Assembly (NCBI RefSeq): GCF_905171775.1
Contig: NC_053494.1
Location: 162,923,101 to 162,987,100 of the forward strand
Direction: 5' to 3'
DNA: 64,000 nucleotides
From: Rana temporaria
Lineage: Eukaryota > Chordata > Amphibia > Anura > Ranidae
Made by a program: the position numbers and the translations under genes. Shown one piece after another: positions 43,321-54,392 of the stretch. Under the pieces are notes generated by a model, which searched no databases, had not been told where the DNA came from, and saw only the letters and a program-made list of their open reading frames with translations. Within the stretch, counting starts at the first letter, position 1. Each line of letters begins with the position of its first letter.

Positions 43321-45249
43321 CTAATAATGAAGAAACGTATGGTAACGGTGGAAACATGTTCCAATACAGAGGCCTGGTTGGGAAGGACAATCGGGACAGT
43401 AATACACAGTGTCTTTTCGAATTCCTCTTCTGGAGCACACCCGGCACCTCTTCTGATTTCTGTGGCCTGTTTCAGGGGAGGGGGTTTTCTCAGGAAAGTG
43501 ACGCTCGTGGAGTCTGCTCACAGAATCAGAGCGAATATTTTCCGGTGGGTTTTCAGGGTACAAAAGGGCGGTGATGACTTCTTCTTGATAGTCCAGATAT
43601 GATACGGGGTTCTCTGATGACTTTTTGTAGATTACATAGGAGTTATAAAAGGCCAAACTAAAAAAATAAATGGACACTTTCTTGTACCAGTGGCGGGATT
43701 TTCTTGTGGGCAGGTAGGGTTCTATCATCTGGTCATTGAAGTCCACTCCCCCCATGAACAAATTATAGTCATAGATGCACTTTGGTTTTTGGATTGGGCC
43801 GGTTCTTTGGGGGACTTCCACGCAGGTGTCGTCGTGGATTGATGTAAGCATGTGGACGTTCCGTTTGTCCCTCCACCTGACAGCCAATATCTCCTGGTTC
43901 CTCAATGCTGCAGACTCCCCTCGTCTGAGCTTTTGATCCACCAGTTTTTGCGGGAAGCCTTTCCTGTTGGGTCTTATTGTGCCACATGCTGGGGTATTCC
44001 GGAGGTAAAGACAGCGAAACAGGGGCAAGCTGGTGTAGAAATTATCCACATAAAGGTGGTATCCCTTTCCAAAGAGTGGATACATCAGATTCCAGACCAC
44101 TTTTCCGCTGACTCCCATATACTCTGGACATTCAGGGGGATGCAGTTGGGAGTCCTTCCCTTCATACACCATGAATGAGTAGAGGTACCCTGTGGCTCTG
44201 TCGCAAAGTTTGTACATTTTGATCCCATATCGGGCCCTTTTGCTGGGGATGAACTGCTTGATGCCCAGCCTGCCTGAGAATTTGACAAGGGACTCATCCA
44301 CGGATATGTTCTGGTCAGGGGTATATAATTGGGGAAATCGTTGAGCGAAAAAATTTAGAAGTGGCCTAATTTTATATAGCTTGTCAAAAGCAGGGTCATT
44401 TCGGGGAGGGCACTGGGCGTTATCGTTAAAGTGGAGGAACCGCATAATTATTAAATATCGGGATCTTGGCATAAGGGAGGAGAAGAGTGGCATGTGGTGA
44501 ATGGGTTTGGTGGACCAGTAGGAGTACAATTGTTTTTTTTTTGAAAGTGCCATAGTAAAGGTTAGGCCTAAGAACATTTTAAATTCGTCCACGGTTAGTT
44601 CTCTCCACTCAAAGGGGCGGGCATATCTGGAACCAGGGTTACTTCTTATGTACTGTTGTGCGTAGAGATTGCACTGGGCCACAATGAAGGATAGCAAATC
44701 TTCGGTGAAAAGTAAATTAAAAAAATTAAGCATTGAAAAGTTTTCGGTGTTCACCTGGACACCTGGCTGGGCAGTGAAAGGGGGGATATTTGCTGCTCCG
44801 GAATTAGGGGGAAGCCACAGGGGGTTTTGAAGGCCATAGGGAAGGCTGGCATGGCCCCTTTGTTGCAGTGGCACAGCGCTTGAGGCAGACGGCACAGCGC
44901 TTGAGGCGGACGGCACAGCGCTTGAGGCGGACGGCACAGCGCTTGAGGCGGACGGCACAGCGCTTGAGGCGGACGGCACAGCGCTTGAGGCGGACGGCAC
45001 ATCGCTTGAGGCGGACGGCACATCGCTTGAGGTGGACGGCCCTGCGCGTCTGGGAGTAGGCCGCTTCTCCACGCCAGCACCCCTTCTTTTCCTGGGCCCA
45101 CGTTCCTCTTCAGATTCTGAATCCGACCCACTGTCTATAACGGGTTCATAGGCCGAATCCGAATCGGACAGAGACTCCTCGCTGCTCTCATCGCTCATGG
45201 CAAGTAGAAGATGTACGGCCTGCTCACCGGTAAAGAATTTTTTTGCCAT
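43321..45249 (-). CDS. piggyBac transposase, uninterrupted, 642 aa
   Basis: Cuts and pastes DNA at TTAA through hairpin intermediates (family knowledge). I start at the Met at 45249 (MAKKFFTGEQAVHLL); the open frame runs on to 45423 only through repeat DNA. Residues 11-55 are acidic/serine-rich (SDESSEESLSDSDSAYE), 50-70 basic, and 73-126 are SSAVPSA-type repeats. The core DDE_Tnp_1_7-type domain spans about 170-545 with candidate catalytic Asp318 (NISVDES), Asp402 (YVDNFYTS) and Asp503, with Asp506 nearby (GGVDFNDQM). The C-terminus is a cysteine-rich zinc-binding tail, C602-C605-C618-C621-C628-C632-H634-H637. No stop or frameshift. Closest in style to the PGBD4-like group. It lies antisense to ATF2. 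Whether it is expressed is unknown. Confidence 0.93.
   Translation of the reverse strand: MAKKFFTGEQAVHLLLAMSDESSEESLSDSDSAYEPVIDSGSDSESEEERGPRKRRGAGVEKRPTPRRAGPSTSSDVPSASSDVPSASSAVPSASSAVPSASSAVPSASSAVPSASSAVPSASSAVPLQQRGHASLPYGLQNPLWLPPNSGAANIPPFTAQPGVQVNTENFSMLNFFNLLFTEDLLSFIVAQCNLYAQQYIRSNPGSRYARPFEWRELTVDEFKMFLGLTFTMALSKKKQLYSYWSTKPIHHMPLFSSLMPRSRYLIIMRFLHFNDNAQCPPRNDPAFDKLYKIRPLLNFFAQRFPQLYTPDQNISVDESLVKFSGRLGIKQFIPSKRARYGIKMYKLCDRATGYLYSFMVYEGKDSQLHPPECPEYMGVSGKVVWNLMYPLFGKGYHLYVDNFYTSLPLFRCLYLRNTPACGTIRPNRKGFPQKLVDQKLRRGESAALRNQEILAVRWRDKRNVHMLTSIHDDTCVEVPQRTGPIQKPKCIYDYNLFMGGVDFNDQMIEPYLPTRKSRHWYKKVSIYFFSLAFYNSYVIYKKSSENPVSYLDYQEEVITALLYPENPPENIRSDSVSRLHERHFPEKTPSPETGHRNQKRCRVCSRRGIRKDTVYYCPDCPSQPGLCIGTCFHRYHTFLHY
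44877..45042 (-). repeat. 21-bp in-frame repeat in the transposase gene
   Basis: About eight copies of gcttgaggcggacggcacagc on the + strand, encoding SSAVPSA on the minus strand. The outermost copies vary (catcgc for cagcgc; ggtgga for ggcgga). Being a multiple of three, it keeps the frame. Confidence 0.95.
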
Positions 45250-45294
45250 ACTGGTGGCTGGTGAGGCTGTACTGCAGAGCACTGTGGTGGCACT

Positions 45295-46210
45295 GATGGA
45301 CACAGGTGGGCACTTATGTGCACTGTAGTGGCACGGGTGTGGCTCTGGTGGGCACAGGTGGCTCTGGTGGGCACAGGTGGCTCTGGTGGGCACAGGTGGC
45401 TCTGGTGGGGCTCTGGTGTGCACTGATTAGCAGAAGGCGGCACTTATGTGCACTGTAGTGGCACGGGTGTGGCTCTGGTGGGCACAGGTGGCTCTGGTGG
45501 GCACAGGTGGCTCTGGTGGGCACAGGTGGCTCTGGTGGCTCTGGTGGGGCTCTGGTGTGCACTGATTAGCAGAAGGCGGCACTTATGTGCACTTTAGTGG
45601 CACGGGTGTGGCTCTGGTGGGCACAGGTGGCTCTGGTGGGCACAGGTGGCTCTGGTGGGCACAGGTGGCTCTGGTGGCTCTGATTAGCAGAAGGCGGCAC
45701 TTATGTGCACTATAGTGGCACGGGTGTGGCTCTGGTGGGCACAGGTGGCTCTGGTGGGCACAGGCAGCACTGGTGGGCACAGGCAGCACTGGTGGGCACA
45801 GGCGGCACTGGTGGGCACAGGCGGCCCTGGTGGCACTGGTGGCCGCAGGCGGCACTGGTGGGCGCAGGCGGCACTGGTGGGCGCAGGCGGCACTGGTGGG
45901 CGCAGGCGGCACTGGTACGGCACTGTTTTGGCACTGGTATAGGACTGTTGTGGCTCTGGTGGCACTGGTGCGGCTCTGGTGACACTGGTGCGGCTCCGGT
46001 GACACTGGTGCGGCTCTGGTGTGGCACAGGTGGCACAGATGTGGCACTACTGGGCACAGATGTGGCACTATGGACACAGATGTGGCACTGATGTGGCACT
46101 TTAGGCACAGATGTGGCACTGATGTGGCACTATGGGCACAGATTTGGCACTGATGTGGCAATATGGGCACAGATTTGGCACTATGGGGCAATATGGGCAC
46201 AGATGGGCAC
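45295..46210. repeat. VNTR of (ggcactggtgggcacag) units, higher-order
   Basis: Basic units of 15-18 bp (gtggctctggtgggcaca; ggcactggtgggcacagg). A higher-order block starting gcacttatgtgcactgtagt repeats at about 45312, 45439, 45579 and 45697. The 3' part (45735-46210) is simpler and decays to ggcacagatgtggcacta. Lies just upstream of the transposase start. The long open frames across it are artefacts. Confidence 0.92.
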
Positions 46211-46516
46211 TATGGGGCACTGGTATGGCTTGCAAAACTCACAGTTTATCTCCTCTTCTCTCTCGCTGATACTGTGTGAGGAGAGGAGAGGAGATAAACT
46301 TTCCCTGACCTTGCTGTGTTTACATTGTGATCGCGCCGTCATTGGACGGCACGATCACATGGAAAAAGACCACTGTTACTGGTCAATTTCCCTGATCTGT
46401 GTAGCGCTGGGTCTCATAGACCCGGCGCGCACAGAATCTTCTGTGTGCGCGCCCGAGGCGGCGCGCATTGCTGCTTCTGCGGGGCGCCGTTAATTAACGG
46501 CAACCCCCAGTTAAGC

Positions 46517-46555
46517 AACCACCTTGCCGCCGTTATATGACGGCGGCTGGTGGTT
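46517..46555. repeat. Subterminal hairpin at the piggyBac right end
   Basis: aaccaccttgccgccgt and cggcggctggtggtt pair around tatatga, ending 7 bp before the terminal TTAA. It could be a transposase-binding or structural site; function not shown. Confidence 0.55.
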
Positions 46556-47166
46556 AAGTGGTTAAATTAGGCGCGCTCCCGCGCCGGACCTACTGCGCAT
46601 GCTCCCTTTTTAATTACCCGCCGTGCTTTGCGCGACGTGACGTAATTTTTTCGAACGGCGACGCGCGTACCGTAATTCCGTATTCCCGGACGGCTTACGC
46701 AAACGACGTTAATTTTTAAATTTCGACGCGGGAACGACGGCCATACTTTATACAGCACATACGTGTGCTGTGTAAAGTTAAGGCACCCAAAACGACGACT
46801 AACTTTGCAACGGGAAACTAGACTAGCGGCGACGTAGCGAACGCGAAAATCCGTCGTGGATCGCCGTAACTCCTAATTTGCATACCCAACGCTGATTTAC
46901 GACGCAAACTCCCCCCCAGCGGCAGCCACGGTACTGCATCCTAAGATCCGACAGTGTAAAACAATTACACCTGTCGGATCTTAGGGATATCTATGCGTAA
47001 CTGATTCTATGAATCAGTCGCATCGATACTCTGAGAGATACGACGGAGTATCTGAGATACTCCGTCGTATCTCCTTTGTGAATCTGGGCCTGTGCCTTTT
47101 ACATAGTTGCATAGTTAGTCAAGTTGAAAAAAGACCATCTAGTTCAACCAAAAAAAAAAAAATCAT

Positions 47167-47877
47167 GGGCCAGATCCTCAAAAAACGGGCTTAACTTAAA
47201 TATGCCGATTTAAGTTACACCGCCGCAAAATTTCTACCTAAGTGCCCGATCCACAAAGCACTTACCTAGAAATTTTGAGTGGAGTAACTTAAATCGGGCC
47301 GGCGCAAGGCGTTCCTCATCATCAGGGGGCGAATCCCATTTAAATGAGGCGCGCTCCCGCGCCGGCCGTACTGCGCATGCTCGTGACGTCATTTTCCCGA
47401 CGGGCATAGCGCGAAATTACGTTACGTCGGGCTTTGTGGATCGCGACGGGTCAATAAAGTTGCGTCGTGAAAAAAAAAAGATACGGCGGCAAAAAAAAAA
47501 TTCAAAATCGAAAAAAAAGCGCGGCGCGAGGAAGAAGGGTCTGCTTTTACATGGTGTAAACAGTTTACACTTTGTAAAAGCAGCCCTAATTTTGCACTTG
47601 CAAAATAAAACTTACGGCGACAAAACGAAGCATAATAGCTTCGTGGATCGCCGTAAGTCCTAATTTGCATACCCGAAGCGGCATTTCGACGCGAAATGCC
47701 CCCATCGGCGGATGCGGTACTGCATCCTAAGATCCGGCAGTGTAATTCAATTACACATGCCGGATCTTCGCCCTAACTATGGAAAACTGATTCTGTGGAT
47801 CAGTTCCATAGTTAGGACAAGGGATACGATGGAGTAACAGCAGTTACTCCGTCGTATCTCTTTTGAGGATCTGGCCC
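47167..47877. repeat. Palindromic MITE (GGGCCAGATCCTCAA)
   Basis: Begins gggccagatcctcaaaaaac and ends cttttgaggatctggccc, flanked by at on both sides. Shares gcgctcccgcgccgg, catcctaagatccg and aatttgcatacccgaagcg phrases with the MITE around the piggyBac (40345-47090). Inserted in the CR1 3' end. Confidence 0.78.
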
Positions 47878-48965
47878 ATATACACAATCCTTCACACACC
47901 GTTGATCCCGAGGAAGGCGGAAAAACCTCAGCAAAGCATGCTCCATTTTGCTACAGCAGAGGAAAAAATTTCTTCCTGATCCTCCATGAGGCATTCGCAT
48001 TTTCCCTGGATCAACTTTACTTATAAATGTCAGTACCCAGTTATATTATGTACATTTAGGAAAGAATTTTTTAAAGCAATCTATTGAGCTGGCCAGAACC
48101 ACCGCTGGAGGGAGTCTATTCCACATTTCACAGCTCTTACTGTGAAGAAACCTTTCTGTATTTGGAGATTAAAATCTTTTTTTTCCTCTAGACGTAAAGA
48201 GTGCCCCCTTGTTCTCTGTGATGACCTTAAAGTGAATAATTCAACACCAAGTTCACTATATAGACCACTTACTGTATGTATTTATACATGTTGATCATAT
48301 ACCCCCTTAATCTCCTTTTCTCAAGAGGGAATAAATTCAGTTCCTCTAATCTTTCCTCATAGCTGAGCTTCTTTGTGCCTCTTATCAGTTTGGTTGCTCT
48401 TCTCTGCACTTTCTCTAGTTCCCCGATTTCCTTTTTGAGAACTTATGCCCAAAACTGAACAGCATATTCCAAATTAGGTCTTACTAATGATTTGTACAGG
48501 GGTAAAATTATATTTCTCTCTTTCTCTCTGGAGTCCATACCTCTCTTAATACAAGAAAGGACTTTGCTCGCTTTGGAAACCGCAGCTTGGCATTGCAGGC
48601 TATTATTGAACTTATGATCTACCAAAACCCCCAGATCCTTCTCCACCATTGATTCCCCCAGTTGTAGTCCCCCTAGTATGTATGATGCATGCATATTCTT
48701 AGCCCCCAAGTGCATAACTTTACATTTATCAACATTAAACCTCATTTGCCACTTAGTTCCCTAATTAGACAGAGCATTGATGTCGGCTTGTATATTGGAG
48801 ACACCCTGTAAGGACTTTATTCCACGCCATAGCTTGGTGTCATCTGCAAAGACAGAAATTTTACTTTTAATCCCAGACCCTATATTTATAAAGATATTAG
48901 AAAGTAAGAGTCCCAATACTGAACCTTGGGATATACCACTGATCACCTTGGGCCATTCAGAGTTA

Positions 48966-49368
48966 GGCCTCGTACACACGATAGGTTAACCAGAGGACAA
49001 CGGTCTGATGGACCGTTTTCATCGGTCCAAACCGATTGTGTGTGGGCCCCATAGGTTAAAAAAAAAAAAACTTGATTTAAATTTATCCTATGGATTCCTA
49101 ACCGATGGGAAAAAAACGATCGTTAGTAGGCACAACCATCGGTTAAAAATCCACGCATGCTCAGAATCAAGTCGACGCATGCTTGGAAGCATTGAACTTC
49201 GTTTTTTTCAGCACGTCGTTGTGTTTTACGTCACCGCGTTTTGACACGATCGTTTTTTTAACTGATGGTGTGTAGGCAAGACGGACCATCAGTCAGCTTC
49301 ATCGGTTAACCTATGACAACGGTCCTTCAGACCGTTCTCATTGGATGGACTGATCGTGTGTACGAGGC
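48966..49368. repeat. Harbinger-like MITE, TTA duplication
   Basis: ggcctcgtacacacgatagg at the left, gatcgtgtgtacgaggc at the right, TTA at 48963-48965 and 49369-49371. Reverse-oriented relative of 32045-32466. Interrupts the CR1 RT. Confidence 0.85.
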
Positions 49369-50190
49369 TTAAGAGTCATTAACCACTACTTTCTAAATTC
49401 TGTCTTTTTGCCAGTTTTCTATCCATTTATAATGGATAGAATATGGGCACTACATTGGCCCTGCGCCAATCTAGTGGTATCTTTCCAGTCATTAATGAGT
49501 CCCTAAATATTAGAAACAATGGCCTTGAAATTACAGAGCTCAATTCTTTTAGAATCAGTGGGTGGATGCCTGGTCCAGGTGCTTTATCCACCTTTTATTC
49601 TGTCTAAATATTTCTGGACCATATCCTGTTTAAGCCATTGTGGATCATTTGGGGCTGTGTCACAACCACCCACATATTGGACATGAGCTCCCCCATGCTC
49701 CTTTGTATACACAGAGCTGAAGAAAGTATTTAATAAATGTGCCTTCTCTTTGTCCCCAGTCACTCACTCTAGATTATTTTGTAAAGGGTCTACATGCTCA
49801 GACCTGACCTTTTTACTATTATAATATCTTGAAGATTTTTTGGGGGTTTGTCTACTATCTTTTTGCAATCTGTCGTTCGTTTTGAATTTTTGCATCCTTG
49901 ATTTCCTTTTTACATATTCTGTTATATTCTTTGTAACATTTAAACGATGATGGCGTACCTTCATTTTTATACTTTTTAAAAGCTCTTTTTTTTATATTTA
50001 TAGCCATTTTAACTTTGACCGTGAGCCACATAGATTTTATTTTTAGCCTTTTAAACGTATTGCCCATGGGAATATACTTTTGCAGTGGGCTTACTTTTGC
50101 TCCAGCAAGGGTGCAACCATTTGTTGAGTGTGGACCCAAAAGGGGGGAGTACTCGGCTCTCGTGCACAGCATTGGATCATGAATTGGCTC

Positions 50191-51285
50191 AGCTTAGTAG
50201 AAGGGATGGCAGAGGGGGATTCTGTTACACAGAAGATTTTTTACCTTAATGCGTTCAGGTCCACCTGTCAGTTTTTTAGGCGGACCTGATCGAACCATCC
50301 ATTGCCCTCTATGAAGCTGTGGATGCAAACGGACTTGTGTCCATTGACACCCTCCGAAATCCGATCCTATCTGCTAAAAACAGGCGGATGGTGTATCCGT
50401 TTCCCATCTGTTGATAAAATTGGATGACAGTCGGATCTAAATGGACAGACAGTCCTTTTCCATCTGATAGTCCATAGAGGAATGCTGGCTGTGTCCGCTC
50501 TACATAAGTGGCGCGGACACGGACCTGTCATCCACCTGCTCAGCGAGGATCAGCAGACAGGTCCCCCGCTGAGCAGGTAGATCTGCTGGCGGTTGTCGGC
50601 AGTGTGAAAGAGCCCTTGGGCTTTAGAACAACACATCAATACAACTTGCCACCAACAGTTTTCTGTCAACAAAATTTGTTACAGGATGTCTTTGGGCCGA
50701 CAGGCATATGTTTGCTTCAAGCAGTTGTTTGCATTCCTGTATAAGTCTATAAAAATGCTAAACTTACTGAAAGCAGGTCCGAAGGAGGTCAACTACAGGT
50801 CAAATGCATCTGTTGATAAATACTGAATGATTTCGGAAGCGTCTCTAAATCGCGCCATCAACAAAAGGCCAAAGGTTGTCTATACAAGTCCTTAGGCCTC
50901 GTTCACATGGGCAAACCGATCCAAAGGACATCTTCTTGCATGCGTAATGCACAGGTGTTTTATACAGCCGTTTGCAGGCAGCCTGTTCATATATATAACA
51001 GGCGACCAGCTGCATTGATCTGCAAGTTCATCCTGGAGTGTACGGGTTTGATGCATGGATCAGAACACCATCTGTTTGGCTCCAAAAAGAGCAAGGTATA
51101 GAAAGAAGTAGATGTGGCTCTTTTGCACAAACCATGGTAATGTTGCAGAGGGTACATGGCCCTGTACAGTAGATTGTTGCCATCACCAACAACAAGAGTA
51201 GGTCACTGGCAGGATAAATGGTTATAAATCAATTTATAAAAAAATATAGGCACATAATGCTATAGAAATTTATTTTAACGGGACA
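50191..51285. other. Intronic sequence with a MITE-like segment
   Basis: From about 50250 to 50615 the sequence has ggtccacctgtcag/aggtcccccgctgag-type inverted phrases and ends gtgtgaaagagccctt, resembling the TTTCACAC foldback MITEs, but I cannot fix the left end. The rest is unclassified. Confidence 0.35.
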
Positions 51286-51463
<178 letters not shown>

Positions 51464-51899
51464 TCTGATGCTTTTAGCCTGCTTGTCCGCACAAAATTCA
51501 TTTCAGTTTTGGGTTGATGTCAGATTGCTGAATCACTTGCTAGCTTCTTGGGTAAATCTCTCTACCTAAATTACTATCAACACCCGTCTGCTTTGGCAGT
51601 TACCAAGATATCTAGGTTTTTCTGCTTAATGCGTAACTTGTTTAACATTATAGGGAATATAGCAGCAGAAGTTAGACTCTGTTCCTTCGCAGTGGCTTTA
51701 AGCAAGGTCATAGTCAGGAATGCCGACTGCTGGATTCCCACAAAGATAGAAGTAGCCAAGTGGTGATATCTGTGTCCACCCATAACTGAAATTCCAGTTT
51801 TGGATCAATTACCTTTTTATTAAATGCTGTTCATGAGCTTATTATGTCTTAATCATTACTCCTAAGAGTATCTATGTAACTACAGGGCATTTTAATAGT

Positions 51900-52560
51900 T
51901 CTGTACACGTCCCTTCCTGTGTAATGCATTTCAGCACACGTCTACTTTATATTGGAGTGCTCTAGTTAAACTAACTGAAAGAGCTGGAGGGGAGGGAAGC
52001 ACAATCAAGAGAACATTAAAGCAAGTTCTACCCTGTGGGATCCGCCATGTAAAGACTTTTGTGACAAACTGTGAGTTATCTTTCTGCACGGTATGAAGCC
52101 AGTAGGTTTACTGCGGGAGGTTTCTATTGAGAGCTGACAGAGGGCAGGCTGGCAACTATTCAGAAAGCTACATTAACTTGGTTGAGCCCGGCATGGAACC
52201 TTGTGTTCAGCAGAATTCTCCTGACCTGCCTCTCTGCATGCCAAGCTCATCAGCAAGCACCTAATGAGCCCCCCTCTAAACAGACCCTTTCCAAGCCTTC
52301 TTCATTTCCCCGTGTCCTCTGGGGGAGGAGAGACAAGACTTCATGAGGACTGATGATGCTGCAAAGACCACAATAATGATAATTAACTTGCTGAATTTAG
52401 AAGATTATGCTGTTAATTAGTTGCAAAATAAAGATAAGTAATAGAGTAGCAGATGGTCGGATAACACCCAGGAGAAGGAGGGTTATTACTCTGATGAGCT
52501 TTTGTGGCAGATATGAAATATGGATCTGACTTTTTCATAAGTTCTTCCTAGAGACTAGTA
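51900..52560. promoter_or_regulatory. Candidate conserved non-coding element
   Basis: Repeat-free block of even composition. The part at 52370-52440 is rich in homeodomain-type cores (aattaac, gttaattag at 52412-52420), with a gata-type agataag at about 52431-52437. Intronic enhancer function is an inference only. Confidence 0.25.
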
Positions 52561-52984
52561 CCTGGTTTCTAGAAGCTGATGATGGAGCGACCTATTCCTA
52601 CCAAATTTTGACGGATGTCTGAGGGGATTGTTTTCAAGGGTACAAAATACACAACTAACAGAAGTCTGGGTGGATAGACGTTAATGGAAATGCATGCGTG
52701 TGCTATATTCTTTAATAGTGTCAATATCTACAATATGTATATATTATGGTGATGGCAAAAATAAAGGCTCCCAAGACATTTTGGAATCGGTGTTTCTGAT
52801 ATGGGTGGATGCTCACTTGCTAAATCCCTCTCAGGTTTTTATTGTTTCTCGGGGGGCCATGTAAATGATATTTGCCTGCTGAAGTTCTACCCAGCCGCTG
52901 GGAATCCAGTAAACTGATCCTGCAAATTCTTGCATAAAAAAATTATGGAACATTATCTTTGTAAAAGGTGTGACAAGGGGGAAG
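52561..52984. other. Intronic sequence, nothing recognised
   Basis: No element ends or coding remnant seen. Confidence 0.4.
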
Positions 52985-52988
52985 ACAT

Positions 52989-53215
52989 GAATTATGATGA
53001 TAAGATCTTAAAGTGATTCTAAAGGTTGAAGGTTTTTTAACTTTGTACACAAAGGTAAAGAAATCTTCAGTATGCAGCATCACCCCCCCCCCCCCCCCCC
53101 TTCCCACCAGACAGGAATTATGATAAGACCTTAAAGTGATTCCAAAGGCTGAAGGTTTTTTACCTTTGTGCAGAAAGGTAACAACATTTTCAGTATGCAG
53201 CATCACCCACCCCCC
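52989..53215. repeat. Tandem duplication with poly(C) tract
   Basis: gataagatcttaaagtgatt through agtatgcagcatcaccc occurs twice, the second copy starting about 120 bp after the first (near 53119). The first copy ends in an 18-base C run (53083-53100); the second has only short C runs. About 90 percent similar by eye. Confidence 0.85.
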
Positions 53216-53940
53216 GCCACTACTTGTATGCATGTTTTCTCTCTCCGCGTGGGCACACAGATCGGAACTTGGGAGCGACCCGGCAACCTGCTTATTATGG
53301 AGCCACTCAGTGGGGATGGGGGGGGAGACAGGAGCACCAGGGAGGGACCTGAGAAAAGGAGCATTGGGCTGCTTTGTGCAAAACCATTAGAGTAGGTAAG
53401 CATGACATGTTTGTTTTTGTTTTTTTTGTTTTTTTTTTTACCTTTTTAGTAGAAAGTTTTTAAAGACACAAGAAACATTGAGTAATTCCTGTGCATAAAA
53501 CGATTTTGTTGCAAAAAAATTTAATAAAAGCTGAGCTCCACTAACCACAAGCACTACTCAAGCTGAAAAAAATGTTCAACATCCGACACTTCCAGGAGTG
53601 TCTGATATCTGAACTGCCTCTGTGTTCTGTGGTTCCATCTACTGACCCCTGACATCAAAAGAAGACATCATAGCGACATAGGGGCCAGAAGAAGGAACCA
53701 AAAGTGTATCTGATTCAGAAGTGCTAACTTCCCAACAACTGTTATAGTGCCACCAATAACCAGAAGTCATGGTTCTTGGTGCCAAAAAAACTCTTAAAGT
53801 CCATAAATCAATAAATGCTTAGTGTGGTGATCCAAACATGCTGGTGTGTTCACATTCTGGGTAATGAACGCTCACCTCAGAAAGTGTGACCTTGCAATTA
53901 AGTTTGGTCAAATCACGCCTGGGCTCTGCCGCTGTAGCTT
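53216..53940. other. Intronic sequence, nothing recognised
   Basis: T-runs around 53411-53442; no element identified. Confidence 0.4.
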
Positions 53941-54049
53941 CCCAATAATGTAATTTCCATGTGCAAGTGGGATAACAAAAAAGGCTGGAAGTCCTGGCTC
54001 CCAATTACGTAGTTTCCATGTGTAAGTGGGATAACAAAAAACGCTGGAT
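53941..54049. repeat. 59-bp direct repeat, two copies
   Basis: cccaataatgtaatttccat then aagtgggataacaaaaaagg at 53941 recurs at 54000 as cccaattacgtagtttccat then aagtgggataacaaaaaacg. Period 59. Confidence 0.85.
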
Positions 54050-54392
54050 AGTGTGATATTGCTTTAATAAAAAACTATTTATTAGACAAAAAGCCCCCGA
54101 CCGGGGTACTCACATTGACAAGGTGCATTAGTGCACCACTCTCTAAATCAAATACAAGTATGCCGGAATCGCTTGAGATAATGTGTGCCTTCTCCTGGAC
54201 AGACCAGCTGCCTTCCATGCTGTCCTGTCCCCTCCCCAATGCGTGTCGATACAGGGATGCGTGTGACGTATCTTCCTCAGGGGGATCATATACGTCGCAC
54301 CCATCCCAATAAAGTTAAAGTGGAATTTCACTCTCTCAATTAACATTTACTTTTTTGAATTATTATCCACTTGATCTCTGAAAAATTTACCC

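Larger units (their letters stand above)
40507..46565 (-). mobile_element. piggyBac transposon, 6.06 kb, intact transposase
   Basis: TTAA borders at 40507-40510 and 46562-46565, inside a palindromic MITE that continues on both sides. The ends read ccactt in inverted orientation. The right end folds as aaccaccttgccgccg/cggcggctggtggtt (46517-46555). From left to right: 5' non-coding region similar to the TTAA relics at 27303 and 54393, an inserted MITE (40708-41157), a 393-bp tandem repeat, a 57-bp tandem repeat, the transposase gene on the minus strand, a VNTR, and the right end. About 2.5 kb is usual for piggyBac; the excess is repeat expansion. Confidence 0.88.
40345..47090. repeat. Palindromic MITE (GGGCCAGATTCAG) split by a piggyBac
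   Basis: Left part 40345-40506 begins gggccagattcaggtagaag; right part 46566-47090 ends ttgtgaatctgggcc. tgt is repeated at 40342-40344 and 47091-47093. Rich in cgtatcgtagatacg and gatacgacggagtatc palindromes. Without the piggyBac it is about 690 bp. Relatives: 47167-47877 and 54698-55417. Confidence 0.75.
47093..50190 (-). pseudogene. CR1-like LINE, RT region to 3' end, relic
   Basis: Reads on the minus strand. From about 50170 down: linker region with FKKYKNEGTPSSFKCYKEYN, then RT pieces VISGISQGSVLGLLLSNIFI and VFADDTKLWRGI (about 48979-48790; FADD active site kept), then FNVDKCKVMHLGAKN, KDLGVLVDHKFNN and LYKSLVRPNLEYAVQFWA (about 48745-48443), SYEERLEELNLF-like codons near 48360, and a 3' end near 47095-47150 (actagatggtctttttcaac on the minus strand). 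Central RT motifs are deleted between about 49380 and the upstream linker. Split by MITEs at 47167-47877 and 48966-49368. Confidence 0.8.

Noticed and set aside
45583..46200. Several long open frames of about 70-205 codons on both strands (HQSHLCPP-type and WALVGTGG-type)
   Set aside because: They are translations of the VNTR units; all frames stay open because the repeat lacks stops.
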